Made by a program: the position numbers and the translations under genes. The notes beneath the pieces were generated by a model. The model was not told the DNA's origin. It saw only the letters and a list, made by a program, of their open reading frames with translations, and did not search any database. From NCBI RefSeq assembly GCF_021228795.1, contig NZ_CP089309.1:3841501-3905500 (forward strand): a DNA stretch of 64,000 bases, read 5' to 3'. The DNA is from Thiocapsa bogorovii. Its GTDB lineage: Bacteria; Pseudomonadota; Gammaproteobacteria; Chromatiales; Chromatiaceae. Below are positions 10,612-21,163 of the stretch, piece after piece; the stretch's first letter is position 1; every line of letters starts with the position of its first letter.

Positions 10612-12549
10612 GTGAATGACATGGCGAAAAATATACTTCTTTGGGTGGTCATCGCCGTCGTGCTGATGTCCGTCTTCAACAATTTCACCACCGCGCCCAC
10701 GACCCCGCGGACCCTGACCTATTCGGATTTCATCGAGCAGGTGCGACAGGGCGAGGTCAAGGAGGTGACCATTCAGGGCCGCACGATCGAGGGACTCAGC
10801 TCTTCCGGTCAGAGGTTCACCACCTTCAGCCCCGGTGACGACGGACTCGTGGGGGACCTCCTGAACCACGACGTCGTGATCAAGGCGGCGCCCCCCGAAA
10901 AACAATCCGTTCTGATGCAAGTTCTGATCAACTGGTTCCCGCTCTTGATCTTGATCGGGATCTGGATCTTCTTCATGCGGCAGATGCAGGGCGGTGCCGG
11001 CGGTCGCGGTGCCATGTCATTCGGTAAGAGCCGTGCCCGGATGCTTTCGGAGGATCAGGTCAAGGTGACCTTCCAGGATGTCGCGGGTGCCGAAGAGGCC
11101 AAGGACGAGGTCTCGGAGATGGTCGATTTCCTGCGCGATCCGAGCAAGTTCCAGAAGCTCGGCGGCAAGATCCCGAAAGGCGTCCTCATGGTCGGCCCGC
11201 CCGGAACCGGCAAGACCCTGCTTGCCCGCGCGATTGCCGGCGAGGCCAAGGTGCCCTTCTTTACCATCTCGGGCTCGGACTTCGTCGAGATGTTCGTCGG
11301 TGTCGGCGCCTCGCGCGTGCGCGACATGTTCGAGCAGGCCAAGAAGCATGCACCCTGCATCATCTTCATCGACGAGATCGACGCGGTCGGCCGGCATCGC
11401 GGTGCCGGCCTGGGCGGTGGTCACGACGAACGCGAGCAGACCCTGAATCAGCTCCTCGTGGAGATGGACGGGTTCGAGGGCAACGAGGGCGTCATCGTCA
11501 TCGCGGCGACCAACCGCCCCGACGTGTTGGATCCTGCGCTGCTGCGTCCGGGTCGATTCGATCGCCAAGTGGTCGTCCCCCTTCCGGACGTGCGCGGTCG
11601 CGAGCAGATCCTGAAGGTGCACATGCGCAAGATCCCGGCGGCCGAGGACGTCAAGGCGTCGGTCTTGGCGCGCGGTACCCCGGGGTTCTCGGGCGCGGAT
11701 CTCGCCAACCTCGTCAACGAAGCCGCTCTCTTCGCTGCTCGGTCGAACAAGAAGATGGTCGACATGGACGATATGGAGAAGGCGAAAGACAAGATCATGA
11801 TGGGCGCAGAGCGTCGCTCCATGGTCATGTCCGACGATGAAAAGCGCCTGACCGCCTATCACGAGTCCGGCCATGCCATCGTCGGTCGACTGGTGCCCGA
11901 CCACGACCCGGTCCACAAGGTCAGCATTATCCCGCGCGGCCGCGCGCTCGGTGTCACGCTCTTTCTGCCCGAGGACGACCGCTTCAGCTACAGCAAACAG
12001 CGCCTGGAGAGCAGCATCTCGAGCCTCTTCGGCGGACGCTTGGCCGAGGAGCTGGTGTTCGGTGCGGAAAGCGTCACGACCGGCGCTCAAAACGACATCC
12101 ATCGTGCGACCGAGATCGCCCGCAACATGGTGACCAAGTGGGGTCTGTCCGACAAGCTGGGTCCGCTGACCTACAGCGAGGAGGAGCAAGAGGTCTTCCT
12201 CGGGCATTCGGTCACGCAGCACAAGAGCGTCTCGGACGAGACGACGCATCTCATCGACGAAGAGATCCGCAACGTCATCGAGCGCAACTACGAACGAGCC
12301 CGTGGTCTGCTCGTCGCCAACATGGACAAGCTACACGCCATGTCTGCCGCGTTGATGAAGTACGAGACCATCGACGCGGAGCAGATCAACGACATTATGT
12401 CCGGCCGCCCGCCGCGTCCGCCGAGCGACTGGGAGGACGAGGAAACCGGCGGCCGTCCGGCCGGTCGTCGCTCCGATCGTGCGCGACAGGCTGCAACGAA
12501 GGCCGATACGGACGACGGGACGCTCGGGCGACCTGCAGGCGAGCATTAA
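10612..12549 (+). CDS. ftsH: ATP-dependent zinc metalloprotease FtsH
   Basis: 645-residue membrane-anchored AAA+ protease that degrades misfolded membrane proteins and regulators such as LpxC and sigma-32. Seen: two N-terminal transmembrane helices (about residues 5-25 and 103-123) enclosing a periplasmic domain, Walker A GPPGTGKT, Walker B IIFIDEID, pore motif [15 protein letters not shown], second region of homology [18 protein letters not shown], and zinc-binding HESGH. The GTG at 10612 was chosen, with an AGGGG-like ribosome binding site; ATG 10621 is possible. Length is typical. Confidence 0.98.
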   Translation: MNDMAKNILLWVVIAVVLMSVFNNFTTAPTTPRTLTYSDFIEQVRQGEVKEVTIQGRTIEGLSSSGQRFTTFSPGDDGLVGDLLNHDVVIKAAPPEKQSVLMQVLINWFPLLILIGIWIFFMRQMQGGAGGRGAMSFGKSRARMLSEDQVKVTFQDVAGAEEAKDEVSEMVDFLRDPSKFQKLGGKIPKGVLMVGPPGTGKTLLARAIAGEAKVPFFTISGSDFVEMFVGVGASRVRDMFEQAKKHAPCIIFIDEIDAVGRHRGAGLGGGHDEREQTLNQLLVEMDGFEGNEGVIVIAATNRPDVLDPALLRPGRFDRQVVVPLPDVRGREQILKVHMRKIPAAEDVKASVLARGTPGFSGADLANLVNEAALFAARSNKKMVDMDDMEKAKDKIMMGAERRSMVMSDDEKRLTAYHESGHAIVGRLVPDHDPVHKVSIIPRGRALGVTLFLPEDDRFSYSKQRLESSISSLFGGRLAEELVFGAESVTTGAQNDIHRATEIARNMVTKWGLSDKLGPLTYSEEEQEVFLGHSVTQHKSVSDETTHLIDEEIRNVIERNYERARGLLVANMDKLHAMSAALMKYETIDAEQINDIMSGRPPRPPSDWEDEETGGRPAGRRSDRARQAATKADTDDGTLGRPAGEH

Positions 12550-12565
12550 TCACACGGAGGTGGAC

Positions 12566-13930
12566 ATGTCGGGACGTCGTTATTTCGGAACGGACGGGAT
12601 CCGTGGACGGGTCGGGGAGGGGATGATCACGCCCGACTTCGTCCTCAAGCTCGGCTGGGCTGCCGGGCGCGTCTTCGGTCAGGGTAATGGCGGCAAGGTT
12701 CTGATCGGAAAGGATACGCGGATCTCGGGATACATGTTCGAGTCGGCCTTGGAGGCAGGGCTCGTGGCGGCGGGCGTGAACATCCGTCTCCTCGGGCCGA
12801 TGACCACGCCGGGCGTCGCTTATTTGACCCGCACCTTTCGCGCCTCGGCCGGTATTGTCATCACCGCCTCCCACAATCCCTATCAAGACAACGGCATCAA
12901 ATTCTTCTCGGCGGACGGCGATAAACTCCCGGACGACATCGAGGAAGCGATCGAGGCCGAGCTCGAGCGGCCTCTGCGTACCGTCGATTCGGCCGCTTTG
13001 GGCAAGGTCAAGCGGATCGACGACGCCAACGGGCGTTACATCGAGTTCTGCAAGAGCACCGTTCCGACGAGCATGAATTTCCGTGGTCTGCGGGTCGTCG
13101 TCGACTGTGCCAACGGCGCGACCTACAACACGGCGCCCTATGTCTTCGAAGAGCTCGGTGCGGAGGTGGTGCGCCTCGGCGCCGATCCGGACGGTTTCAA
13201 CATCAATCGCGATGTCGGCTCCACCCATCCGGACGCCTTATGCCGTGCTGTCGTGCAGGAAGGCGCTGATTTGGGCATCGCTTTCGACGGCGACGGCGAC
13301 CGCGTGCTGATGGTCGATGGCAAGGGACAATTGATCGACGGCGATCGGCTGTTGTACGTCATTACCAAGGCCCGTCTTGCCGACGGGGCGATGCGCGGCG
13401 ATGTCGTCGGCACCCTGATGAGCAATCTGGGCTTCGAGCATGCGCTGCAGCGGCTCGGTGTCGGATTCGTGCGCGCGAAGGTCGGCGATCGCTACATCAT
13501 GGAACATCTGAAGCGCTCTGACGGCATTCTCGGCGGCGAGCCTTCCGGACACATCATCTGTCGCGACCGCACCAGTACGGGTGACGGGATCGTGGCGGCT
13601 TTGCAGGTCCTGGCCGGTTTGAAACGCCTCGACACGGGTTTGCATGAGATCTGTGCCGAGGTTGAGCCGTATCCTCAACTTCTGATCAATGTCCGGTTGG
13701 ACGCACGGCGCGATATCGTCGGGCTGCCTGTCGTGCAGGATGCGTTACAGACCGCCGAGCAGACGCTTGCGGGCCGGGGGCGCGTTCTGCTGCGTCCCTC
13801 CGGGACCGAGCCGCTGGTGCGCGTCATGGTCGAGGGCGTCGACGCAAGCGAGGTCCGACGTCTTGCCGAGTGGCTGGCCGATGTCGTCCGCGACCAGATT
13901 GCGCCGTCAGCGGATGGGCTGGCGTCTTGA
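12566..13930 (+). CDS. glmM: Phosphoglucosamine mutase
   Basis: 454-residue enzyme converting glucosamine-6-phosphate to glucosamine-1-phosphate for UDP-GlcNAc synthesis. Seen: N-terminal [12 protein letters not shown], active-site phosphoserine loop [15 protein letters not shown], metal-binding DGDGDR, sugar-binding GEPSGH, and C-terminal phosphate-binding [17 protein letters not shown] at 12556-12560 sets the ATG at 12566. It follows ftsH by 16 bp. In many relatives folP lies between ftsH and glmM; it is absent here. Confidence 0.98.
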   Translation: MSGRRYFGTDGIRGRVGEGMITPDFVLKLGWAAGRVFGQGNGGKVLIGKDTRISGYMFESALEAGLVAAGVNIRLLGPMTTPGVAYLTRTFRASAGIVITASHNPYQDNGIKFFSADGDKLPDDIEEAIEAELERPLRTVDSAALGKVKRIDDANGRYIEFCKSTVPTSMNFRGLRVVVDCANGATYNTAPYVFEELGAEVVRLGADPDGFNINRDVGSTHPDALCRAVVQEGADLGIAFDGDGDRVLMVDGKGQLIDGDRLLYVITKARLADGAMRGDVVGTLMSNLGFEHALQRLGVGFVRAKVGDRYIMEHLKRSDGILGGEPSGHIICRDRTSTGDGIVAALQVLAGLKRLDTGLHEICAEVEPYPQLLINVRLDARRDIVGLPVVQDALQTAEQTLAGRGRVLLRPSGTEPLVRVMVEGVDASEVRRLAEWLADVVRDQIAPSADGLAS

Positions 13931-15312
13931 CCGCGACCAGCTCTATCCATGGAATGTGGTCGACTCGTCTGGCCTTTATTCTGGCCGCGAGCGGGTCGGC
14001 CGTGGGTCTCGGGAACATCTGGCGCTTTCCCTATACCGCCGGCGAGTACGGCGGTGGCGCGTTCGTCCTGGTTTATATCCTGTGTGTCGTCCTGATCGGC
14101 GTCCCGATCATGATGGCCGAGATCATGCTCGGGCGGCGGGGCCGGCGCAGTCCGATCAACACCATGCGCGTCCTCGCCAGCGCGGAGGGCCGAGCGCCGG
14201 CATGGCAATTACTGGGTTGGATGGGCATCGTTGCGGGCTTCCTGATCCTCTCCTTCTACAGTGTGATTGCCGGCTGGACGATGGGCTATATCTTCCGAGC
14301 CGCGACCGGACTCTTCACCGGTATCGACGGAGCGGGTGCAGGCGAGATGTTTTCGGGTCTGATCGGCGACGCAGAGCGGCTGCTCGCTTGGCACACCATC
14401 TTTATGGTGATGGTGGTGCTGGTCGTCGCGCGCGGTGTGGCGGGCGGTCTCGAGAAGGCGGTGCGCATCCTGATGCCGGCGCTGTTCGTGCTCCTCGTCG
14501 TCATGGTCGGATACGGCATGCAGGCCGGCGATTTCGACAAGGCGGTTGCCTATCTTTTCGAGCCCGACTTCGCCGAGTTTCAAGGCAAGGCTGGCGAGGC
14601 GATCCTCAGCGCCATGGGCCAAGCGTTCTTCAGCCTGAGCCTCGGGATGGGCGCCATCATGATCTACGGGTCCTATCTCAAGCGCGACTCCTCGATCGCG
14701 CAAAACACCATGATCATCGCCGGACTGGATACCCTGGTCGCCCTTTTGGCCGGGCTTGCAATCTTCCCCATTGTCTTCGCCCACGGCCTGGCTCCGGATA
14801 GCGGACCCGGTCTGATCTTTCAGACCTTGCCGATCGCCTTCGGGGACATGCCGGGCGGGTCTTTCTTTGGAGCCTTGTTCTTCGTGCTGCTCCTCTTCGC
14901 GGCTTGGACCTCGGCCATTTCCCTCCTGGAGCCGCTCGTGGCCTGGCTGGTCGAGAACATGAGCTTTAGTCGCGTGCGCGCATCCGTCTTGGGCGGGCTT
15001 ACCGTCTGGCTGCTGGGCATCGGCTGTCTGCTCTCGTTGAATGCCTGGTCGGAGGTCAAGATCTTCGGCAAGGGGTTTCTCGATCTCTTCGACTTCCTGA
15101 CCGCGAACATCCTGTTGCCCCTCGGCGGTGTCCTGATTGCGATCTTTGCGGGCTGGATGCTGTCGCGGGCCTCCTCCTCGGACGAGCTTCAGATGGACGA
15201 TGGCCCGGCCTTCCGGCTTTGGCGGTTGCTGATCCGGTATGTCGCCCCCATTGCCGTCGGCATCGTGCTGCTGAATGCCGTCGGCGTTCTCGGGTGGATC
15301 GGACTCGGGTAA
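13927..15312 (+). CDS. Neurotransmitter:sodium symporter (NSS/SNF) family transporter
   Basis: About 461 residues with 11-12 transmembrane segments. Seen: the NSS signature in TM1, [14 protein letters not shown], which forms the sodium and substrate site, followed by [14 protein letters not shown] and the unwound TM6 region [15 protein letters not shown]. Bacterial members import amino acids such as Trp, Leu or Tyr with Na+; the substrate here is unknown. The TTG at 13927 overlaps the glmM stop (TTGA), suggesting coupling; ATG 13954 is an alternative start. It occupies the position where secG or tpiA often follow glmM. Confidence 0.9.
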   Translation: MTATSSIHGMWSTRLAFILAASGSAVGLGNIWRFPYTAGEYGGGAFVLVYILCVVLIGVPIMMAEIMLGRRGRRSPINTMRVLASAEGRAPAWQLLGWMGIVAGFLILSFYSVIAGWTMGYIFRAATGLFTGIDGAGAGEMFSGLIGDAERLLAWHTIFMVMVVLVVARGVAGGLEKAVRILMPALFVLLVVMVGYGMQAGDFDKAVAYLFEPDFAEFQGKAGEAILSAMGQAFFSLSLGMGAIMIYGSYLKRDSSIAQNTMIIAGLDTLVALLAGLAIFPIVFAHGLAPDSGPGLIFQTLPIAFGDMPGGSFFGALFFVLLLFAAWTSAISLLEPLVAWLVENMSFSRVRASVLGGLTVWLLGIGCLLSLNAWSEVKIFGKGFLDLFDFLTANILLPLGGVLIAIFAGWMLSRASSSDELQMDDGPAFRLWRLLIRYVAPIAVGIVLLNAVGVLGWIGLG

Positions 15313-15416
15313 AGTGCGCCGAGAGAAGTCGCCAGGCTCGGCCACAGGTGGATCGACGTTCGTCTCCAAGTGCGTGGGTCGACGACGGTCGAGCGACTGA
15401 ATCGAGATCTTTCATT

Positions 15417-15507
15417 TTCTAAACCGCGTCACGCACACGGCTTTGGATGCCCTCGAGGCGCAGGCTCTGCATAAACGTCGGTTTTTCACTCGGGACGCGG
15501 TTTAGAA
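15417..15507. repeat. 14-bp perfect inverted repeat bracketing 63 bp, abutting the ratA start
   Basis: The left arm TTCTAAACCGCGTC (15417-15430) and right arm GACGCGGTTTAGAA (15494-15507) are exact reverse complements, and the right arm ends at the base before the GTG start of ratA. The intervening 63 bp show no gene. It could be a dispersed extragenic palindromic repeat or a cis-regulatory structure in the ratA leader. Confidence 0.7.
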
Positions 15508-15942
15508 GTGGCTATCGTTAGAAAAAGTGCTCTGGTGCCTTACTCGGCATCGCAGATGTTCGACCTCGTCTACGATGTCGGCTCATACCCGAAGTTCCTG
15601 CCGTGGTGCGATAAGACGCGCGTCATTTCCGAGACCGACGAGAAGATCTGCGGCCAGATCGAGGTGGCCCGCATGGGGATTCGCCAGACCTTCAGCACCT
15701 GTAATCGGTTCGAGCGAGATCGGCGGATGGACATCGATCTGCTCGACGGCCCCTTCCGAAAACTCGTCGGTGGATGGCGTTTCATCCCGTTGCGCGAGGA
15801 TGCCTCCAAGGTCGAGCTTGAGCTGGAGTTCGAGTTTTCCGGACATCTGATCGACAAGGCCTTCGGAGCTGTTTTTCACCAGATCGCCAATACACTGGTG
15901 GATGCCTTTTGTCGGCGTGCCGAAGAGGTCTATGGTGACTGA
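15508..15942 (+). CDS. ratA: RatA family START-domain protein (ubiquinone-binding / ribosome-association toxin family)
   Basis: 144-residue START/SRPBCC-fold protein of the RatA/COQ10 family. E. coli RatA is reported to inhibit 70S assembly, while COQ10 homologues bind ubiquinone; which applies here cannot be read. Seen: SALVPYSASQMFDLVYDV, YPKFLPWC, GPFRKLVGGWRF, and LELEFEFSG near the end. The GTG start directly follows the right arm of the 14-bp inverted repeat. It overlaps ratB by 11 bp. Confidence 0.92.
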   Translation: MAIVRKSALVPYSASQMFDLVYDVGSYPKFLPWCDKTRVISETDEKICGQIEVARMGIRQTFSTCNRFERDRRMDIDLLDGPFRKLVGGWRFIPLREDASKVELELEFEFSGHLIDKAFGAVFHQIANTLVDAFCRRAEEVYGD

Positions 15943-16264
15943 CTATCTGAAGGTGTCCGTGGCCTATGTCGGTGAGAACGACCAAGTGCTTCGTCCCCTC
16001 GAGGTGCGCATCGGCGCGACGGTGCGTCAGGCGATCGAGCAATCCGCCGTGCTCTCGCGCTGTCCCGAGATCGATCTGGCCGTCAACCAAGTCGGCATTT
16101 TCGGAAAGCTGGCCAAATTAGATCAGGTCTTGGAGGATGGCGATCGCATCGAGATCTATCGCCCCTTGATTGCCGACCCCAAGGAAGCGCGTAAACGACG
16201 CGCATCGGAAGGGAAGGTCATGCGCAAAGGCGGTACGGATGCAGATTCAAGTGCCGGGACCTGA
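15932..16264 (+). CDS. ratB: RnfH/RatB family ubiquitin-like protein
   Basis: 110-residue small beta-grasp protein of the RnfH family. Seen: VSVAYVGENDQVLRPLEV at the N-terminus and the family signature VGIFGKLAKLDQVLEDGDRIEIYRPL. The C-terminal 25 residues are basic (PKEARKRRASEGK), as usual. ATG 15932 overlaps the ratA stop by 11 bp, the standard ratAB arrangement, next to bamE. The molecular function is not established. Confidence 0.93.
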   Translation: MVTDYLKVSVAYVGENDQVLRPLEVRIGATVRQAIEQSAVLSRCPEIDLAVNQVGIFGKLAKLDQVLEDGDRIEIYRPLIADPKEARKRRASEGKVMRKGGTDADSSAGT

Positions 16265-16308
16265 GCCGGCGCATCGCGATCGCACCGGGCTCTTCACCTG
16301 GGCGGCCG

Positions 16309-16803
16309 CTAGTTCTTCGGCTCCAAGCCGATCGTTTCCAAACCGCGTGTGATCAGACCTTTGCGTTCCTTGTAGTCGGGAACAGACACGACCATTTCCT
16401 GCGGTTCTCTCGACTCCGCGCGCGCCGGGTTCGGGCGAATATCGCCCTCGATACGCGCAAGGCTATCATCTTCCTGAAAATAGAGCGTCAGGTAGCGGAT
16501 CTCCATGGGATCGTGCCCGCGCTGGATCGTATAGGTGTAGTCCCAGCGATTGGTCTGGAAGAAGTCCGTCAGCAGGGGCGTACCCAACAGAAATTGGACC
16601 TGGCGCTTGTTCATCCCGAGCTCCAGGCGATCGACCATCTCCTCGGTGATGATATTGCCTTGTTGCACCGTCATCTTATAGACAAATGGGAGATCTTCCA
16701 GGACAGAGCCCCGGTACTCTTCGGGCTTTTTGTCACGGGAGCAGCCGCCCATCGCGAGCGTGACCAGGAAGCCGAGGATCGAGAAATAGACCAACTTTCG
16801 CAT
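16309..16803 (-). CDS. bamE: Outer membrane protein assembly factor BamE
   Basis: 164-residue lipoprotein of the BAM complex that inserts beta-barrel proteins into the outer membrane. Seen: signal peptide with lipobox AMGGCS, then the SmpA/OmlA fold with VQQGNIITEEMVDRLELGM, KRQVQFLLGTPLL, and RWDYTYTI. The C-terminus extends about 40 residues beyond the E. coli protein with a basic tail. It is divergent from fur, a conserved arrangement, and convergent with ratAB. Confidence 0.95.
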   Translation of the reverse strand: MRKLVYFSILGFLVTLAMGGCSRDKKPEEYRGSVLEDLPFVYKMTVQQGNIITEEMVDRLELGMNKRQVQFLLGTPLLTDFFQTNRWDYTYTIQRGHDPMEIRYLTLYFQEDDSLARIEGDIRPNPARAESREPQEMVVSVPDYKERKGLITRGLETIGLEPKN

Positions 16804-16943
16804 GTCTTGAAAACAGCGCGTTTGGAGTGAACCCAGGCATGATACAGCAGCGCCCCGATCCGATCATCGTGGCGACGAATCAGAAGACGAATCGGGCAGG
16901 CCCGCGCGCGGCGCGGGAACTGCCTCAGACGGGGAGATGGGAT

Positions 16944-17366
16944 TTGGAAATCGAGCAGATCAAACAGGCGGGTCTCAAGGTCACCGCACCCAGGGTCGCG
17001 ATCCTCGCCATTCTAGAGAACTGCGGTAAGCGCCACCTGAGCGCCGAGGATGTCTACAAGGAGCTCCTCAACAACGGCGAGGAGATCGGGCTTGCGACCG
17101 TCTACCGCGTCTTGACCCAGTTCGAGGGGGCGGGGCTCGTGTGTAGGCGTCACTTCGAGACCGGGCAGTCGGTCTTCGAGCTCAACAGCGGAGACCACCA
17201 CGACCATCTGGTCTGCGTCAAATGCGGCAAGGTCGTGGAGTTTTGCGACCCGATCATCGAAGAGCGCCAGTCCAAGATCGCCGAGGAGCGCAACTTCCGG
17301 ATCGAGGATCACTCGCTCGTACTCTACGGCATCTGCGCGGAGTGCGAGAAGACGAAGAGGCGTTGA
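16944..17366 (+). CDS. fur: Ferric uptake regulator Fur
   Basis: 140-residue metal-dependent repressor. Seen: winged helix IKQAGLKVTAPRVAIL and GLATVYRVLTQFEGAGLV, metal-site HHDHLVCVKCGKVVEF with its CxxC zinc motif, and a second C-terminal pair CAEC. The TTG at 16944 has GGGGAGA about 7 bp upstream and gives the family's normal length. An ATG at 16827 would add 39 residues unlike Fur proteins. It is divergent from bamE, so the intervening region must carry both promoters and possibly Fur boxes. Confidence 0.93.
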   Translation: MEIEQIKQAGLKVTAPRVAILAILENCGKRHLSAEDVYKELLNNGEEIGLATVYRVLTQFEGAGLVCRRHFETGQSVFELNSGDHHDHLVCVKCGKVVEFCDPIIEERQSKIAEERNFRIEDHSLVLYGICAECEKTKRR

Positions 17367-17488
17367 GGCTGGGAGTTTAGTGTGTCCTTCGCCCCGCCCG
17401 GACGCTACGCGGAGCCCGGTCGGCGATATCGTGCTTTCCGCTAGGCCGGCGTCGGCCCTGTTGCCGACGCGGCCACCCCTTGCGGCCG

Positions 17489-20400
17489 TCACCCCATCAA
17501 TTGCCGGAGCACCGCATTGACCTCTTGTAGCCGGCGCTGCGGCTCGGCCATGTCCCGGTAAAACCGCAACTTGTCGCTGCCGTCCAGCTTGAACTCCTTC
17601 GGCCTCTGCTGAATCAGGCGGATCAGATTGCCGGGGTCGATGCTCGGCGTCTCGTCGAAGAGGATTCGCCCGCTCGCCGGGCCCGCTTCGATCTTGCGGA
17701 TCCCATACGGCTGGACCTTCAGCTTCAGCTCGGTGATCTCGAGCAGGTTCTTGGCCGGTTCGGGCAGCAGACCGAAGCGATCGATCATCTCCACCTGCAG
17801 CTCCCGAAGATCGCCTGTCGTGGCGGCACTCGCAATCCGCTTGTACATCACGAGCCGCGCGTGCACGTCGGGCAGATAGTCGCTCGGCAAGAGGGCGGGT
17901 AGGCCGAGGTCGATCTCGGCGCCGTGGCTGAGCGGACGATCGAGCTCGGGCGTGCGACCGGCCTTGAGCGCCTGGACGGCGCGTTCGAGCAGGTCCATGT
18001 AGAGCGAGAATCCGACCTCGTGGATCTGACCGGATTGCTCGTCCCCGAGCAGCTCGCCCGCGCCGCGGATCTCGAGATCATGGGTCGCGAGCGTGAAGCC
18101 GGCTCCCAGATCCTCCATCGATTCGATTGCCTCCAGGCGCTTCTTGGCGTCCGCCGTCATCGCCTTGGTCGGTGGCGTGATGAGATAGGCATAGGCGCGA
18201 TGGTGCGAGCGCCCGACCCGTCCCCGCAGCTGATGCAGTTGTGCTAGACCGAGCTTGTCCGCCCGATTGATGACGATGGTGTTGGCGCTCGGAACGTCGA
18301 TACCGCTCTCGACGATGGTGGTGCAGACCAGCAGGTTGAAGCGCTGGTGATAGAAGTCGCGCATTACCCGCTCGAGATCGCGCTCGCGCATCTGTCCGTG
18401 CGCGACCTGCACGCGCGCCTCCGGGATCAGGGCCTCGAGCTTCTGTGCCTGGTTCTCGATCGTCTCGACCTCGTTGTGCAGGAAATAGACCTGACCACCG
18501 CGTTTGAGCTCGCGCAGCACCGCCTCCTGAATCAGGCTGTCGCTCCACGGGCTGACGAAGGTCTTGATCGGATGACGCTCGACCGGCGGCGTGGCGATGA
18601 TGGACAGATCCCGCAGGCCGGACATGGCCATGTTGAGCGTGCGCGGAATCGGCGTTGCCGTGAGCGTGAGGACATCGACCTCGCTGCGCAGGTTTTTGAG
18701 CTGCTCCTTATGGCGCACCCCGAAACGGTGCTCTTCGTCGATGATCGCCAGTCCCAGATTCTTGAATTTCAGAGTGGGCTGCAGCAGCTTGTGGGTCCCG
18801 ACCAAGATGTCGACCGTGCCGTCGGCCAGACCTTCCAGCACCTTCTTCTGCTCCTTGGCGGTGCGAAACCGCGACAAGCTCTCGATCTTGATCGGCCAGT
18901 CGGCGAAGCGGTCCGAGAAATTCTCGAAATGCTGTTGGGCGAGCAATGTGGTCGGGACGAGTACGGCGACCTGACGTCCGCCCTGCACGGCCATGAAGGC
19001 CGCTCGCATGGCCACCTCGGTCTTGCCGAAGCCGACATCGCCGCAGACCACCCGATCCATCGGCCTGGCGTCTTCCATGTCCGCGATCACACCCTCGATG
19101 GCGCGCAGCTGATCGGGCGTCTCCTCGAAGGGGAAGGCGGCGGCGAAGGCGGCATAGTCGTCCCCCGGGGCAGGGCAGGCTACGCCCTCGCGGGCGGCGC
19201 GCCGTGCGTAGATATCCAGCAGCTCGGCGGCCACGTCGTGCGCTTTCTGCGCGGCCTTGCGTTTGATCCGGTCCCACTGCTCGCCCCCGAGACGGTGCAG
19301 GGGCGCGTTCTCGGGCGAGGCGCCCGTGTAGCGTGAGATCAGATGCAGCGAGCTGACCGGGACATAGAGTTTGTCGCCGTTGGCATATTCGAGCGCGAGG
19401 AACTCGGTGGTCATGCCGCCGACCTGCAGGGTCTGTAGCCCCAGATAACGCCCGACACCGTGCTCTTCGTGGACGACCGGCGCACCTTCGGTCAGCTCGG
19501 TGAGGTTGCGCACGATGGCGTCGCTGTCGCGCTCGCGCGCTCGGCGCCGCCGCTCCTGGCGCACCCGCTCGCCATAGAGCTGAGTTTCGGTCACCAGGGC
19601 GATGCCGCGGTCTTCCAGCACGAGCCCGCGCTCCAACGGGGCGACGGTCAACGCCAGGTCGAGATCGCCGTCGATGAAGGCTTGCCAGCCATCGACCTGA
19701 CGGGCGCGGATGTTGAACCCGGCCAAGTGCTCGGCGAGCATCTCGCGCCGCCCCGTACTCTCGGCGACGAACAGGACCCGACGCTCGGGCGCGCTCAGAA
19801 AGTCCTGCAAGGCTTGCGCGGGATGCGCCGCGCGCGCTTGGATGGCGAGCGGGGGCAGGGTGCTCGTCGCGAAGTTGTGGAACGCCGCATACCCCTTGCG
19901 TCGATCCGTCACCTCGTGCGACTGATAGAGAACGCCCGACAGCCGGTTGAGCGCCCCGGCCATCTCGTCGGGGTGGAGATAGAGCTTGGCCGGCGCAAGG
20001 AGCGGACGTTCGATGTCGTGACGACGCTGCTCGTAGCGCTGAGCGACGCCGGCAATGAAGGTCGTTGCGGTCTCGCGACAGGCGTCGGACTCCAAGGCCA
20101 GGACGCCCGCGGGCAGATAGTCGAAGAGGGTCGCGGTCGCCTCGAAAAAAAGCGGCAGATAGTATTCAAGCCCGGCCGGCGTGCGCCCCTCCGACACCTC
20201 GCGATAGACCAGGCTGGATTGCGGGTCGCCCTCGAAGCTTGCCCGATAGCGCTGGCGAAACCCCGAGATCGCCTCCTCGGTCAGCGGGAACTCGCGCGCC
20301 GGCAGCATCCGAACCTGCTCGAGCTTCTCCTGAGAACGCTGGGTCTCCGGGTCGAAGGTCCGGATGGTCTCGATCTCCTGATCGAAGAGATCGATCCGCA

Positions 20401-20980
20401 GCGGGACCTCGCTGCCCATCGGGAAGACGTCCAGCAGCGACCCGCGCACCGCATACTCGCCGTGACCGATGACCTGGGAGACGCAGGAATAGCCGGCACG
20501 CTCCAGGCGGCGACGGGTCGCGTCCAGGTCCAGCCGATCCCCGACCGCGAGCACCAGGGACTGCCTGTCCACGTACTCGCGCGGCGGCAAGCGTTGCATC
20601 AGGGTGCCGACCGGGACGACCAAGACACCTTTCTCGAGCCCCGGCAAGCGGTGCAGCGTCAACAGCCGCTCCGAGACCAGCTCCGGAAGCGGGGAGAAGA
20701 CGTCGTAGGGCAGTGTCTCCCAGTCCGGAAAGCCCAGCAGCGCAAGCCCGCTCCCTGCCAGAAAGAATCCGAGCTCGGCGCGAAGATGCGCGGCGGCTTG
20801 AACATCCGGCACGACAGCCAGGATGAGTCCCTCATGCGCGCGGGCGGCCTCCGCGATCGCGAGCGCGACGCTTGCGCCGTACAGTCGCCCCCACAGTAGG
20901 CGTTCGCCGGGTCGACCGGGCAGCGGCGGACCGAGCGGAGACGGCATCTTCTTCAGGGCCACCGGGTGCATGGACGGCAT
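17489..20980 (-). CDS. mfd: Transcription-repair coupling factor Mfd
   Basis: About 1163-residue ATP-dependent DNA translocase that removes RNA polymerase stalled at lesions and recruits UvrA. Seen: UvrB-like N-terminal domains with DWETLPYDVFSPLPELVSER, RNA-polymerase interaction region VHEEHGVGRYLGL, helicase motif I GDVGFGKTEVAMRAAF, motif II DEEHRFG, motif III TATPIPRT, and motif VI QLRGRVGRS, then the regulatory C-terminal domain. The start is set at the MPSM codon (20980); the open frame extends 60 bp further upstream. Confidence 0.97.
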   Translation of the reverse strand: MPSMHPVALKKMPSPLGPPLPGRPGERLLWGRLYGASVALAIAEAARAHEGLILAVVPDVQAAAHLRAELGFFLAGSGLALLGFPDWETLPYDVFSPLPELVSERLLTLHRLPGLEKGVLVVPVGTLMQRLPPREYVDRQSLVLAVGDRLDLDATRRRLERAGYSCVSQVIGHGEYAVRGSLLDVFPMGSEVPLRIDLFDQEIETIRTFDPETQRSQEKLEQVRMLPAREFPLTEEAISGFRQRYRASFEGDPQSSLVYREVSEGRTPAGLEYYLPLFFEATATLFDYLPAGVLALESDACRETATTFIAGVAQRYEQRRHDIERPLLAPAKLYLHPDEMAGALNRLSGVLYQSHEVTDRRKGYAAFHNFATSTLPPLAIQARAAHPAQALQDFLSAPERRVLFVAESTGRREMLAEHLAGFNIRARQVDGWQAFIDGDLDLALTVAPLERGLVLEDRGIALVTETQLYGERVRQERRRRARERDSDAIVRNLTELTEGAPVVHEEHGVGRYLGLQTLQVGGMTTEFLALEYANGDKLYVPVSSLHLISRYTGASPENAPLHRLGGEQWDRIKRKAAQKAHDVAAELLDIYARRAAREGVACPAPGDDYAAFAAAFPFEETPDQLRAIEGVIADMEDARPMDRVVCGDVGFGKTEVAMRAAFMAVQGGRQVAVLVPTTLLAQQHFENFSDRFADWPIKIESLSRFRTAKEQKKVLEGLADGTVDILVGTHKLLQPTLKFKNLGLAIIDEEHRFGVRHKEQLKNLRSEVDVLTLTATPIPRTLNMAMSGLRDLSIIATPPVERHPIKTFVSPWSDSLIQEAVLRELKRGGQVYFLHNEVETIENQAQKLEALIPEARVQVAHGQMRERDLERVMRDFYHQRFNLLVCTTIVESGIDVPSANTIVINRADKLGLAQLHQLRGRVGRSHHRAYAYLITPPTKAMTADAKKRLEAIESMEDLGAGFTLATHDLEIRGAGELLGDEQSGQIHEVGFSLYMDLLERAVQALKAGRTPELDRPLSHGAEIDLGLPALLPSDYLPDVHARLVMYKRIASAATTGDLRELQVEMIDRFGLLPEPAKNLLEITELKLKVQPYGIRKIEAGPASGRILFDETPSIDPGNLIRLIQQRPKEFKLDGSDKLRFYRDMAEPQRRLQEVNAVLRQLMG

Positions 20981-21163
20981 TACCTCGCGACGACGACAAG
21001 GCGAGGATTCTCGCACAGCGTCGCCGCGGTTGCAGTGCACGCGGTCCTGCCCTCGTCAGCATCGGGTGTAGAGCCTCCGGTTCCGCGCTCGCATGCAGCG
21101 TCGCGCACGCCGCCGAGCTGGCGGCAGTGCACGAGCGGGGCAGTCGGCCGCGATTCGCCGCAC

